Notes: generated from the letters alone by a model not told the origin. A DNA stretch of 47,480 bases from Novosphingobium sp. Leaf2 (GCF_001421325.1 NZ_LMJY01000008.1:1-47480); one strand, 5' to 3'. Positions 5,973 through 14,323 are shown, counted from the first letter of the stretch. Numbers and translations: made by a program.

Positions 5973-8336
5973 ATGGCATTCTGGCTCGCAACCAAGCGCG
6001 AGGGTCAGGCGAGCGACTGGATCATGCGTTTCGATCCCCGCTTCTGGACCGTCAACTTTCCCCGCCCGATGATGGCCGCCGTGGTGTCCACCGGCCCCGC
6101 CGCCTTGCGCGTGGACGCCGCGTTCCTGCGCAAAGCGGACCTTGGCGGGCTGATCTGGGACAGCGCGGATACGCTCGACCATCCGCTCCTCGCTTACCGG
6201 ACCGACCGCGATTACGCGCACACTTCGTTGCGCTTTCGCTGGCGTTCGTCCGGCGTGCTGCCGCTGGACGTGGTGAACGGCCCCACCCTCACCATCGAGG
6301 GCAAGGACGCGGCGGGTGCGCCGCGCACCTGGTACGCGCGGCTGTGGAACTATGCGTCCGGCTCGCCCGAAGATGCCGTGATCGCGCTGGATTTCTCGCA
6401 GTTGGACGGCGGCTTCCGACTGCCCGACGATGCTGACCGCGTATGGCCGGGCGCAATAGACCGCATGTTCATCTCCTTCGCGCCGCCCGGCTACGATGGC
6501 GCCAGCGCCGATCCACTGCCCGCGCAAGTCGAAGGCTGGATCGAGATGACCGACATCACTGCCGATGGCGCGCGCGCGATGCTGGAGATCGGCGATGTCA
6601 TCATGCCCGCAAACGGCCTCGCCCTTGCCACCGGCTTCGACGATCAGGGCGTGCAGACCCCCGCCCGCCTGCTGCGCGGTGCGCGTCAGCTCGGCTACCG
6701 GGGTTCGATCGTGCATTACGTGGGCATGAGCCACTACTTCCGGCTCGCAAGGCAGGATGGGGCTTTTGTTACGCCGCTGACCGGCGATCCGCTGAACGCA
6801 CCCACCCGCGCCTGGCACCGCGCATTCTTTACGGACGCGATCGCGCTGGGGTTCAGCCCGATCGCCTCGCTGTCGTACGAACTGCTCGACCAGCACTGCC
6901 CCGCCGCCTGGAAGCAGCGCGACCTTGACGGCAATCCCGCGCTGACCGGCTGGGTGCCGCCCTCGACGATACTGTCCCCGACGAACCAGCAGGCGATGGC
7001 GTGGCTGCAATCGGTGGCCACCGCGTTCGCCGGGCTGATGACGGAGGCTGAGGCACCCGTGCGCTTCCAGGTGGGCGAACCGTGGTGGTGGACGTTCGCG
7101 GACGGGCGGATATGCCTGTACGATGACGCCGCGCGCGCCGCGTTCGCAGGCGCGCCGCCCGCGATCCCCGACATGCGCCAGCCCTTGGGCCCTGAGCAGA
7201 CCGCGCTGCTGGACCAGGCCGGCGCGCTGCTGGCGCAATCGACCGCCGATCTCGTTGCCGCCGTTCGCCAAGCCGCCGCACCCGCGCCGGTGGAAGCGCT
7301 CGCGCTTGTCTTTGCGCCCACGCTGCTGGCGCCCGATATGCCAGAACTCAAGCGCGCCAACCTGCCGCTGGGCTGGGCCGCGCCCGCGTTCGACCGGCTG
7401 CAGGTGGAAGACTACGACTGGCTGACCGCCGGGGCCGATGGCTTCCGCCGCGCCGCGTATGCGCTGATCGATGCCCGGCTCGGCTACCCGCCGCACGAAC
7501 AGGATTACCTGGCCGGCTTCGTTCTTAATGCCGATCAAAGCGTGCAGTGGCGCCGCATCGACGCTGGCATCGACGAGGCCGTGGCGCGCCGCGCGCACGA
7601 AGTGGTCGTTTGGGCGCTGCCGCAGATCGCGCGCGATGGCTACGTCCGGCTGCCCCCCACCTCCGCCCCGTCATCCTCCCCCGCCCAGCCAGGAGCCGAT
7701 CCGATGCAGGCCTTCGACGATACTCTCTATCCGCTGGCGCTGGGCCGCGATGCCACCGTGGTGCCGGAATTTTCCACCAGCGTCTCTGTCACCGCCTCCG
7801 GGTTCGAGCGGCGCAACAGCGTGTGGTCCAATGCCCGGCTGCGCTTCGATGTGGGCCCCGGCGTGCGTTCGGAAGCGGAGCTGGGCGAACTTATCGCCTT
7901 TTTCCGAGCCCGGCGTGGGCCCGCGCGCGGCTTTCGCCTGCGCGATCCCAGCGATCACAGCTCCAATGCGATGGTGGGCACGCCCGGCCCGCGCGACCAG
8001 CAGATCGGCATCGGCGACGGTCTCGCCACCGATTTCGCCCTCGTCAAACGCTACGGTAGCGGGGACGAGCCGCAGATCCGCCGGATCACCCGGCCCGACT
8101 TTGCCAGCGTCTCGGTCTCGGTGAACGGCGCGGTGCAAGTGGGCAATTGGCAAATGGCGGACGGGGGCGTGGTGGTATTCGACGCTCCGCCCGCAGCCGG
8201 CGCAGCGGTATGCGCCGGCTTCCTGTTCGACGTTCCGGTCCGCTTTGCCGAGGACAGTCTGGAAGTGTCCGGCGCGGCGTTCGCTGCCGGCGAAGCGCCC
8301 AGCGTTCCGGTGGTCGAAATCCGGGAGGCCTCATGA
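5973..8336 (+). CDS. Fusion: TIM-barrel-like tail domain plus DUF2460 distal tail protein (RcGTA g12)
   Basis: 787 residues, against about 210 for RcGTA g12. The C-terminal 210 residues (578-787) are a full DUF2460/TIGR02217 distal-tail domain: LYPLALGRDATVVPEFSTSV, FFRARRGPARGFRLRDPSDH and DFALVKRY. The N-terminal part of about 555 residues looks like a glycosidase-type alpha/beta barrel, with strands around GYRGSIVHYVG and VRFQVGEPWWW, where the glutamate is in a typical catalytic-site position. A Ser/Pro linker (PPTSAPSSSPAQPG) joins them at about 558-572. GAAAGGA precedes the ATG at 5973. AGGAG at 7691-7695, eight bases before an in-frame ATG at 7704, could start a free DUF2460 product. 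Related phage proteins are named non-contractile tail sheath proteins. Confidence 0.85.
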   Translation: MAFWLATKREGQASDWIMRFDPRFWTVNFPRPMMAAVVSTGPAALRVDAAFLRKADLGGLIWDSADTLDHPLLAYRTDRDYAHTSLRFRWRSSGVLPLDVVNGPTLTIEGKDAAGAPRTWYARLWNYASGSPEDAVIALDFSQLDGGFRLPDDADRVWPGAIDRMFISFAPPGYDGASADPLPAQVEGWIEMTDITADGARAMLEIGDVIMPANGLALATGFDDQGVQTPARLLRGARQLGYRGSIVHYVGMSHYFRLARQDGAFVTPLTGDPLNAPTRAWHRAFFTDAIALGFSPIASLSYELLDQHCPAAWKQRDLDGNPALTGWVPPSTILSPTNQQAMAWLQSVATAFAGLMTEAEAPVRFQVGEPWWWTFADGRICLYDDAARAAFAGAPPAIPDMRQPLGPEQTALLDQAGALLAQSTADLVAAVRQAAAPAPVEALALVFAPTLLAPDMPELKRANLPLGWAAPAFDRLQVEDYDWLTAGADGFRRAAYALIDARLGYPPHEQDYLAGFVLNADQSVQWRRIDAGIDEAVARRAHEVVVWALPQIARDGYVRLPPTSAPSSSPAQPGADPMQAFDDTLYPLALGRDATVVPEFSTSVSVTASGFERRNSVWSNARLRFDVGPGVRSEAELGELIAFFRARRGPARGFRLRDPSDHSSNAMVGTPGPRDQQIGIGDGLATDFALVKRYGSGDEPQIRRITRPDFASVSVSVNGAVQVGNWQMADGGVVVFDAPPAAGAAVCAGFLFDVPVRFAEDSLEVSGAAFAAGEAPSVPVVEIREAS
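7691..7706 (+). promoter_or_regulatory. Internal ribosome-binding site and ATG at the domain junction
   Basis: AGGAG at 7691-7695 lies eight bases before an ATG at 7704 in frame with the surrounding gene. Starting there gives a 210-residue product that is exactly the DUF2460 distal-tail domain, the size of RcGTA g12. It may be a live second start or a fossil of the gene fusion. Confidence 0.5.
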
Positions 8337-9157
8337 GCAGGACCTGGTTTGCCGGCGCGGTGGAGAACGTCGCCACGTTCTGGCGCATCGCCCGCACCGA
8401 CGGGGTGACGCTGGGCTTCACCACCCATGACCGGGACATCTGGATCGATGGCGTGCTGCACTGTGCCTCGCCCGGCATGGTGCCCAGCGCGATTCGCAAG
8501 TCCGCCGATGTGGACGCGGACAGCGCCGAAGTGCGCGGCTCCCTTACCCACGAGGCGATAGCCAGCGCGGATCTCGCCGCCGGTCGTTTCGATCTGGCGC
8601 AGGTGCGCATCGGCCTCGTCGATTGGGAAACCGGCGAACACGAAGTGCTCTATGCCGGCGCGATCGGCGCGATCTCGGAAGAAGACGGCGCGTTTTCGGC
8701 CGCGCTGCTGTCGCGCAAGGCGGACCTTCAGCGCGATCCCGTGCCGCGCACCAGCCCGCTATGCCGCGCGGCGTTCTGCGGACCCGGTTGCAACCTCAAC
8801 CCGCAGCGCTTCACCCGCGACGTGCGTACCGTGGAAACCGACGCGCAGACCAACGCGGTCACGTTCGATGGCGCGCCCGATTCTCTGAGCCATGCCGGCG
8901 GCAGCGTGCGCTGGATGGACGGGGCGCTGGCCGGCACCGCCATGGGCGTAATGGGCCCCGATGCCCACGGCGCGCTGATTCTCGACGCACCGCTGGATAC
9001 AGCCGTGCCTCCCGGCACCCGCGCGCGCTTGCGGGAAGGCTGTGACCGGACGCTGGCGACCTGTGCCGAGCGATTCGGCAATGCCATCAATTTTCGCGGC
9101 GAGCCGTTCCTGCCCGGCAACGACATGCTCACCCGCTATCCCGGTCCGGCCCTGTGA
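8333..9157 (+). CDS. Tail hub protein (DUF2163, RcGTA g13)
   Basis: 274 residues. The N-terminal half has the TIGR02218/DUF2163 pattern TFWRIARTDGVTLGFTTHDR and LHCASPGMVPSAI. The C-terminal half holds LCRAAFCGPGCNLN and GCDRTLATCAERFGNAINFR, giving five cysteines arranged as in lambda gpL-type hub proteins, which bind an iron-sulfur cluster; a cluster here is an inference. The protein forms part of the baseplate hub between the distal tail ring and the megatron. The start ATG overlaps the upstream stop (8333-8336). Confidence 0.9.
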   Translation: MSRTWFAGAVENVATFWRIARTDGVTLGFTTHDRDIWIDGVLHCASPGMVPSAIRKSADVDADSAEVRGSLTHEAIASADLAAGRFDLAQVRIGLVDWETGEHEVLYAGAIGAISEEDGAFSAALLSRKADLQRDPVPRTSPLCRAAFCGPGCNLNPQRFTRDVRTVETDAQTNAVTFDGAPDSLSHAGGSVRWMDGALAGTAMGVMGPDAHGALILDAPLDTAVPPGTRARLREGCDRTLATCAERFGNAINFRGEPFLPGNDMLTRYPGPAL

Positions 9158-9184
9158 GCGAAATTGTGAGCGGAATTGTGAGCG
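9154..9184 (+). repeat. 12-base tandem repeat at the start of the peptidase gene
   Basis: The unit GTGAGCGRAATT occurs twice in full and a third time as GTGAGCG. Each copy begins with a GTG that is in frame with the peptidase, so the repeat multiplies the possible start codons and encodes SEIV-SGIV-SGG. Confidence 0.7.
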
Positions 9185-9600
9185 GCGGCGCACTGGCCGA
9201 GGCGGCACGCAGGCTGATCGGCACGCCGTTTCGCCTGCATGGGCGCGATCCCGAGATCGGGCTGGACTGCGTCGGCGTGCTCGCAGCCGCGCTGACCGCG
9301 ATCGGCCAGCCGGCGCGTTTGCCCACCGGCTACACGCTGCGGTGCCGCACGGTCCCCGACGTCGCAGCGGTGGCCGCGCGAATCGGCATGGCTGCCGCCG
9401 GCGGCACACCGCAGGCAGGGGACGTGCTGCTCGTGCGCACCGGCCCGTGTCAGTTGCACCTCGCCATCGCGATCACGGCGGACACGATCGTCCATGCCCA
9501 CGCGGGCCTGCGCAAAGTCGTGTTGAGCGCGCTGCCGGCAGACTGGCCCACAATTGCGCATCTGCGGATGACCGGCCCACTTCCTCTGGAGAGCAACTGA
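9154..9600 (+). CDS. NlpC/P60-type tail peptidase (RcGTA g14)
   Basis: 148 residues. The candidate catalytic cysteine is C39 (GLDCVGVL), with histidine H102 (CQLHLAIAI) and a polar residue near H114 (IVHAHAG), the order expected for NlpC/P60 cysteine peptidases. It likely cuts peptidoglycan cross-links during DNA delivery. The start is GTG at 9154 in a GTGA overlap with the hub gene. Two more in-frame GTG codons at 9166 and 9178 come from a 12-base tandem repeat, so the exact start is uncertain. Confidence 0.88.
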   Translation: MSEIVSGIVSGGALAEAARRLIGTPFRLHGRDPEIGLDCVGVLAAALTAIGQPARLPTGYTLRCRTVPDVAAVAARIGMAAAGGTPQAGDVLLVRTGPCQLHLAIAITADTIVHAHAGLRKVVLSALPADWPTIAHLRMTGPLPLESN

Positions 9601-9601
9601 C

Positions 9602-11797
9602 ATGGCAACCCTCGTTTTCAGCGGCATCGGCACTGCGCTTGGCGGCCCGATCGGCGGCGCGATCGGATCGCTGATCGGACGGCAGGTGGACAGCACGCTG
9701 TTCGGCACCGGCAACCGGCAAGGCGCGCGCCTCGCCGAACTGTCAGTCACTACCTCCAGCTACGGGCAACGCCTGCCCCGCCATTTCGGGCGGATGCGCA
9801 CCGCAGGCTCGGTCATCTGGGCGATGGATCTTGTTGAACACAGCGAAACGCAAGGCACCGGAAAATCCACCCCGTCGATCACGACCTACAGCTATACCGC
9901 CAATTTCGCGGTAGCCCTGTCAAGCCGCCCCATCCTTGGCATCGGGCGCATCTGGGCGGACGGCAAACTGCTGCGCGGCGCGGATGGTACGCTGAAAGTC
10001 GCTGGAACACTCCGCATCCACACAGGGCACGGCGACCAAACGCCCGATCCCCTGCTTGCCGCCGCCGAAGGTGCAAATCGCTGTCCGGCCTATCGCGGCT
10101 GCGCATACGCGGTGTTCGAAGCGCTGGACTTGTCAGCCTATTATAATCGCATCCCCTCGCTAACGTTCGAGATCATCGCGGACGAGACGTTCGATCTCGA
10201 ATCGATTCTGGGCGAAGGCGTGGATGCGATCGACGCCGCCGTGCCGCTTGCCGGCATTACCGGCTACACCAGCGACGGCACGCCGGCCGACGATCTGCAG
10301 ACCTTCGACCAGATCATCCCGCTGGAAATAGACGCGCGAGGGCCGGACATCGTCATTGCCCGGCAGCGTTTTCAGGATGCGGCGTTGCTGCTACCCGAAC
10401 CGGCAGTCGCCACCGGCGACGGCGATTTTGGCGCCGCATCAGGATTTTCGCGCCAGCGCGCGCCCGTCTCGGCCCAGCATCCCAGTGCCCTGCGCTATTA
10501 CGATACAAACCGGGATTATCAGGCCAGCGTGCAGCGGGCCGCTGTAAGACCCGGCCCAGGCGAGCCGGCAACGCTCGAACTACCCGCTGCTCTCGATGCC
10601 GCTACCGCCCGCGCACTGATCGAAACCACGGCGCGCCGGGTGGACTGGAGCCGCGATCGTATTTCGTGGCGCACCACCGAACTGGATACCGCCGTCGGTC
10701 CCGGATCGCTCGTCGCCCTGCCCGGCATCGCCGGCACATGGCGCGTGCGCGAATGGGAGTGGCTGGAAAGCGGCGTAGAACTGGCGCTGCAACGCGCATT
10801 GCCCACCGGCGCCGACGCCTTGCCGCTGCTGGGATCGGACGCCGGGCGCGTCAACCCGCCGGTAGATGCGGACGCTGGCGAAACGCGAATCGTGGCGTTC
10901 GAACTGCCCTTCGATGCCGCATCCGGCCTGCCGGACGCCGCGCGAACGTTCGCCGCCGTGTCCAGCCCCTCAGCGCAATGGCAAGGCGCGGCGCTTTATG
11001 GCGATCGCGGGGAAGGGCAACTGGTGTCGCTGGGCGCCAGCGGGCGTCGCCGCGCGATCGTCGGTACGGCGATATCGATCCTGCCGGCAGCAAGCCCACT
11101 GGTGTTCGACCGCGAATCGCAACTGCGCGTCACGTTGCTCGACCCGGCCATGATGCTGGTCGACGCTGACGTGCGGCAGGTGAGCGCCGGCGCCAATTGC
11201 CTGCTGGTGGGCGAGGAAATCGTCCAGTTTCTGCGCGCTACGCACCTCGATGGCGCGAACTGGCGGCTCGAAGGCCTGCTGCGCGGGCGCGGCGGCACGG
11301 AACATGCGGTAGCAAACCACGGGCCGAACGAGCCGGTCGTTTTTCTCGATACGGCGCTGACCGCACTTGATTCGGCGATCCTCGGATCCGACCCTGCCCG
11401 CCACGTGCTCGCAATCGGCAGAGTCGATCCTACGCCGAGCGTGTCTTTTGTGCACCAGAGCGGATTGACGCTGCGACCGCTTTCCCCGGTGCGTCCGCGC
11501 AAAATGGTAGCCAGTGACGGATCGTGGATCCTGTCCTGGACCCGCCGGGCAAGAGGCGGCTGGGCTTGGGCGGATGGCATCGACGTTCCTCTGGTGGAGC
11601 AGGCCGAAAGCTACTTGGTGACGGCGGGTCCGCTGGATGCTCCGTTAGCCACGTGGACGGTCCCGTCTCCCACGCTTCAGCTGGCCCCGGCGCTGCGCGA
11701 ATCGCTTGCCCGTGCGTCACCGGGAGCGGCGCTGGAAGTGCGCCAACTCGGCACAAGCGCTGTCTCGTTGCCCCTGACGCTCTGCATTCTGTCCTGA
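9602..11797 (+). CDS. Megatron-like tail protein (RcGTA g15 family, no TIM-barrel domain)
   Basis: 731 residues, against about 1300 in RcGTA g15. It starts with a glycine-rich segment (GTALGGPIGGAIGSLIG), then the GTA-type domain (SYGQRLPRHFGRMRTAGSVIW, RIWADGKLLRG, CPAYRGCAYAVFEALDL) and a Phage-tail_3-like region around 220-400. The C-terminal half includes LLVGEEIVQFLRA...GLLRGRGGTEHA. The glycosidase-type TIM-barrel domain of RcGTA g15 is not seen; a barrel-like region is instead fused to the distal tail protein at 5973. Probably the central tail-tip fibre and host-contact protein. It starts one base after the upstream stop. Confidence 0.87.
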   Translation: MATLVFSGIGTALGGPIGGAIGSLIGRQVDSTLFGTGNRQGARLAELSVTTSSYGQRLPRHFGRMRTAGSVIWAMDLVEHSETQGTGKSTPSITTYSYTANFAVALSSRPILGIGRIWADGKLLRGADGTLKVAGTLRIHTGHGDQTPDPLLAAAEGANRCPAYRGCAYAVFEALDLSAYYNRIPSLTFEIIADETFDLESILGEGVDAIDAAVPLAGITGYTSDGTPADDLQTFDQIIPLEIDARGPDIVIARQRFQDAALLLPEPAVATGDGDFGAASGFSRQRAPVSAQHPSALRYYDTNRDYQASVQRAAVRPGPGEPATLELPAALDAATARALIETTARRVDWSRDRISWRTTELDTAVGPGSLVALPGIAGTWRVREWEWLESGVELALQRALPTGADALPLLGSDAGRVNPPVDADAGETRIVAFELPFDAASGLPDAARTFAAVSSPSAQWQGAALYGDRGEGQLVSLGASGRRRAIVGTAISILPAASPLVFDRESQLRVTLLDPAMMLVDADVRQVSAGANCLLVGEEIVQFLRATHLDGANWRLEGLLRGRGGTEHAVANHGPNEPVVFLDTALTALDSAILGSDPARHVLAIGRVDPTPSVSFVHQSGLTLRPLSPVRPRKMVASDGSWILSWTRRARGGWAWADGIDVPLVEQAESYLVTAGPLDAPLATWTVPSPTLQLAPALRESLARASPGAALEVRQLGTSAVSLPLTLCILS

Positions 11798-11825
11798 TAT
11801 TTCCTGATATACCAAGGAGTAAGCC

Positions 11826-12284
11826 ATGTCTGACGCCGTGACGTTCCCCGACACGACCCCGCGCTTTGGCCTGCCGCTGCTGCACGCAGGGCAGGCGCAA
11901 AAAGAGGCCTTTGTGAACGAGGTTTTTCTCACGACCGACGCACTGCTGCACTGCGCGATCAGGGGCGAGACCAGCGCCCCGCCGAGCGATTCGCAGGATG
12001 GAGACGCATGGCTGGTCGCCGCTGCGGCAACCGGAGAATGGGCAGCGCATTCCCAACGCCTCGCGGTGCGACAAAACAATGCATGGCGCTTTTTCGATCC
12101 TGTCGAGGGCATGCGGGTTTTCGACGTGTCACGCGGGTGCGAAATACGGTTCCGTCAGTCCTGGATAAAAGCGACTTTGCCCGTGGAACCACTTGGGGGG
12201 TCGATTGTTGATGGGGAGGCTCGGGCTGCGATCAATGATCTGGTCTCGGTGCTTCAAGCATTGGGCATCGTCCCTTCGGTCTAA
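11826..12284 (+). CDS. DUF2793 protein, probable GTA tail/fibre accessory
   Basis: 152 residues. The start TPRFGLPLLHAGQAQKEAFVNE is the DUF2793 signature, followed by DGDAWLVAAAATGEWA and NAWRFFDPVEGMRVF. The family is found at the end of GTA and phage tail operons in alphaproteobacteria and may be part of a fibre or host-binding structure; the function is not established. AAGGAG at 11813-11818 supports the ATG at 11826. Confidence 0.85.
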   Translation: MSDAVTFPDTTPRFGLPLLHAGQAQKEAFVNEVFLTTDALLHCAIRGETSAPPSDSQDGDAWLVAAAATGEWAAHSQRLAVRQNNAWRFFDPVEGMRVFDVSRGCEIRFRQSWIKATLPVEPLGGSIVDGEARAAINDLVSVLQALGIVPSV

Positions 12285-12372
12285 CGTGTACAGAAACAAG
12301 GTTCTTCAGGGTGACACAGATTTCGAACATCGAGGTCTCGACCAACCCTCAAGTTCCCGAAAACGCGACATA

Positions 12373-12406
12373 TTTGCAACAGCTGCAAACACTGTGCGCT
12401 TGCACA
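12373..12406. promoter_or_regulatory. Two adjacent inverted repeats upstream of the OmpA gene
   Basis: TTTGCA-acagc-TGCAAA (12373-12389) is followed four bases later by TGTGC-gctt-GCACA (12393-12406). They lie 66 to 99 bases before the porin ATG in a 187-base gap and could be operator sites for this strongly expressed class of gene. No regulator is assigned. Confidence 0.35.
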
Positions 12407-12471
12407 CGTAAGTCCGAAGGGTTAGAGACCCTTGCACTCGGTGGCTCCAAATCTCTTTGTAGGGGAAACGT

Positions 12472-13494
12472 ATGAGGAAACTCGTCCTGGGACTAGCGCT
12501 GGCTTCGACAGCCATTGCTACCCCCGCGCTCGCGCGCGATAATTCATGGTATCTGCAACTCGACTTCGGCGGCATGATCGTCGAAGATAGCGGCGTTCGC
12601 GTCAACGGCGTAGATGGCGTTCTGAACGCCAACTACAAGAAGGGCTTCGACGGCGGCGGCGAGCTTGGTTACGATTTCGGACCTTTCCGTCTCGAAACCG
12701 AAGCCAGCTATCGCCAGGCCAAGCTCGAAGTCACGGGCATCAAGGCCAGCAACCTGTCGTTCATGGTCAATGGCCTGCTCGACTTCGGTCCCGACGACGG
12801 CCTGCAGGGCTTTGTCGGCGGTGGTGCCGGTGTTGCCCGCGTTCACGCCAACGGCTTCGTTGACGATTCCGACACCGGTTTCGCCTGGCAGGCAATCGCG
12901 GGTATCCGCGCGCCTCTCAATGCGCACTGGGATGTGGGCTTGAAGTATCGCTTCATGAACGTCCAGAAGGTCGACTTTGTGGACGTGAACGGCAACGATC
13001 TGCGTACGCGTTGGCGTTCGCACTCGCTGATGGCGACCCTGGGCTACAACTTCGGCGAACCGGCTGCTCCCCCGCCCCCGCCGCCGCCCCCGCCGCCGCC
13101 CCCGCCGCCGCCTCCCCCGCCGCCCCCGCCGCCGGCTCCGGTCTGCAACAAGGGTCCGTACATCGTGTTCTTCGACTGGGATAAGTCGGACATCACGCCT
13201 GAAGCGTCGACGATCCTCGACAGCGCAGTCAGCGCCTACGCAAATTGCGATAGCGTGCCGATCATGCTTGCGGGTTACACCGACCGTTCGGGTACCCCGA
13301 AGTACAACCTCGGCCTGTCGGCTCGTCGTAACGCTTCGGTCCGTTCGTACCTGACCAGCCACGGCATCCCCGATGGTTCGATCTCGAGCCAGGCCTTCGG
13401 TGAGGCGAACCCCCGCGTTCCCACCGCCGACGGTGTGCGCGAACTGCAGAACCGTCGCGTGGAAATCACGTACGGTCCGGGTTCGGGCATGTAA
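12472..13494 (+). CDS. OmpA-family outer membrane protein with polyproline linker
   Basis: 340 residues. A signal peptide (MRKLVLGLALASTAIATPALA) is followed by an eight-strand beta-barrel region (about 22-195, alternating aromatic strands such as GELGYDFGPFRLETEASY). Then come 22 consecutive prolines (200-221) and a C-terminal OmpA-like peptidoglycan-binding domain with VFFDWDKSDITPEA and NLGLSARRNASVRSYL. It links the outer membrane to the cell wall. AGGGGAA precedes the ATG. Two terminators follow. The polyproline linker replaces the usual Ala/Pro hinge and is encoded by near-identical CCC/CCG units. Confidence 0.93.
   Translation: MRKLVLGLALASTAIATPALARDNSWYLQLDFGGMIVEDSGVRVNGVDGVLNANYKKGFDGGGELGYDFGPFRLETEASYRQAKLEVTGIKASNLSFMVNGLLDFGPDDGLQGFVGGGAGVARVHANGFVDDSDTGFAWQAIAGIRAPLNAHWDVGLKYRFMNVQKVDFVDVNGNDLRTRWRSHSLMATLGYNFGEPAAPPPPPPPPPPPPPPPPPPPPPPAPVCNKGPYIVFFDWDKSDITPEASTILDSAVSAYANCDSVPIMLAGYTDRSGTPKYNLGLSARRNASVRSYLTSHGIPDGSISSQAFGEANPRVPTADGVRELQNRRVEITYGPGSGM
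13069..13134 (+). repeat. CCC/CCG microsatellite encoding 22 prolines
   Basis: A 66-base run of proline codons made mainly of repeated CCCCCGCCG units inside the OmpA-family gene. Such low-complexity tracts are prone to in-frame length change. Confidence 0.85.
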
Positions 13495-13517
13495 GCCAAC
13501 CGGCAACGGTAAAGATT

Positions 13518-13550
13518 GGGGGGTCGGAGCAATCCGGCCCCCTTTTCTTT
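13518..13550 (+). terminator. Rho-independent terminator of the OmpA gene
   Basis: Nine-pair stem GGGGGTCGG / CCGGCCCCC (one G-T pair) with a six-base loop, followed by TTTTCTTT, 24 bases after the porin stop codon. Confidence 0.8.
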
Positions 13551-13570
13551 GGTCCTGAAAACGGCCAACC

Positions 13571-13612
13571 AACGAAAAAAGCCGCTGCGCTAACGCAGCG
13601 GCTTTTTTCGTT
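13571..13612. terminator. Bidirectional terminator between OmpA gene and queC
   Basis: A perfect 19-base inverted repeat with loop CTAA. The stem carries A6 on one side and T6 on the other (AAAAAAGCCGCTGCG / CGCAGCGGCTTTTTT), so it can terminate transcription from either strand. It serves the convergent queC gene, whose stop is 15 bases away. Confidence 0.9.
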
Positions 13613-13627
13613 TTCCCGTCTTAGGGA

Positions 13628-14323
13628 TCAGGCCGCGTACGGTGTCGGATCGACCAGCCCTGCGTCTGCGAACCCCGCCTTGCGCAAGCGGCAGCTATCG
13701 CAAAGGCCGCAGGCCCGACCATCGTCCTGGGGGTCATAGCATGACCAGCTCATGCCTGGGTCAAGCCCCAGTCGGTCTGCTTCCTGCGCGATCTGTGCCT
13801 TGCTCATGAATTGCAACGGCGCGTGGATGCGCAAAGCCTGCCCTTCGTCACCCGCCTTCGTCGCCAGCGCAGCAATATCCTGAAAGGCCGAGATGAATTC
13901 CGGCCGGCAATCCGGATAGCCTGAATAGTCCAGCGCGTTGACGCCGATAAAGATATCCCTGGCCCCGATCGCTTCCGCCCACGCGAGCGTGAGCGAAAGA
14001 AATACGAGGTTACGAGCGGGAACGTACGTGACCGGAATGTCGGTACCCACACCACCCTTCGGCACAGCTATATTGTCAGTCAGCGCCGAGCCGCCGAACT
14101 GGCGCAGATCCAGTGGCAGCACCACATGGCGTTGCACACCGATGACGTCCACGATGCGGGTCGCTGCCTCCAGTTCTCGGCGATGCCGCTGGTTGTAGTC
14201 TATGGTCAGGGCGTTGACCGCAAAGCCGCGCTCTTGCGCAATGCCGGCGCACACCATTGAATCGAGCCCGCCAGACAGTAAAACAACTGCGGCAGGGGGA
14301 GATGTGTCAGAAGTATCGTGCAT
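13628..14323 (-). CDS. queC: 7-cyano-7-deazaguanine synthase QueC
   Basis: 231 residues, the usual length. The ATP-binding loop [15 protein letters not shown] lies at about 15-29. The C-terminal zinc site is [18 protein letters not shown], with four cysteines. QueC makes preQ0 from 7-carboxy-7-deazaguanine and ammonia using ATP, a step in queuosine tRNA modification. No other queuosine gene is in the window. The start ATG at 14323 begins MHDTSD before the conserved strand. Confidence 0.95.
   Translation of the reverse strand: MHDTSDTSPPAAVVLLSGGLDSMVCAGIAQERGFAVNALTIDYNQRHRRELEAATRIVDVIGVQRHVVLPLDLRQFGGSALTDNIAVPKGGVGTDIPVTYVPARNLVFLSLTLAWAEAIGARDIFIGVNALDYSGYPDCRPEFISAFQDIAALATKAGDEGQALRIHAPLQFMSKAQIAQEADRLGLDPGMSWSCYDPQDDGRACGLCDSCRLRKAGFADAGLVDPTPYAA

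Larger units (their letters stand above)
159..12284 (+). other. Gene-transfer-agent-like head/tail gene cluster
   Basis: Sixteen co-directional genes follow the order of Rhodobacter capsulatus GTA genes g3 to g15: portal, small membrane protein, protease, capsid, connector, small ORF, tail terminator, tail tube, two chaperones, tape measure, distal tail, hub, peptidase and megatron, followed by a DUF2793 gene. Many neighbours overlap by 4 to 20 bases (ATGA or GTGA), which suggests translational coupling. There is no integrase, lysis gene, replication gene, repressor or recognisable att site around it, and a housekeeping porin gene follows directly. This fits a domesticated GTA better than an active prophage. 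The terminase gene is not in the window and should lie to the left. Cluster identity is inferred from synteny and protein families. Confidence 0.85.

Noticed and set aside
9150..9185. Resemblance to the lac operator (GGAATTGTGAGCGG)
   Set aside because: The match arises from the 12-base tandem repeat inside a coding region; there is no lac gene or repressor nearby, and the second operator half is missing.
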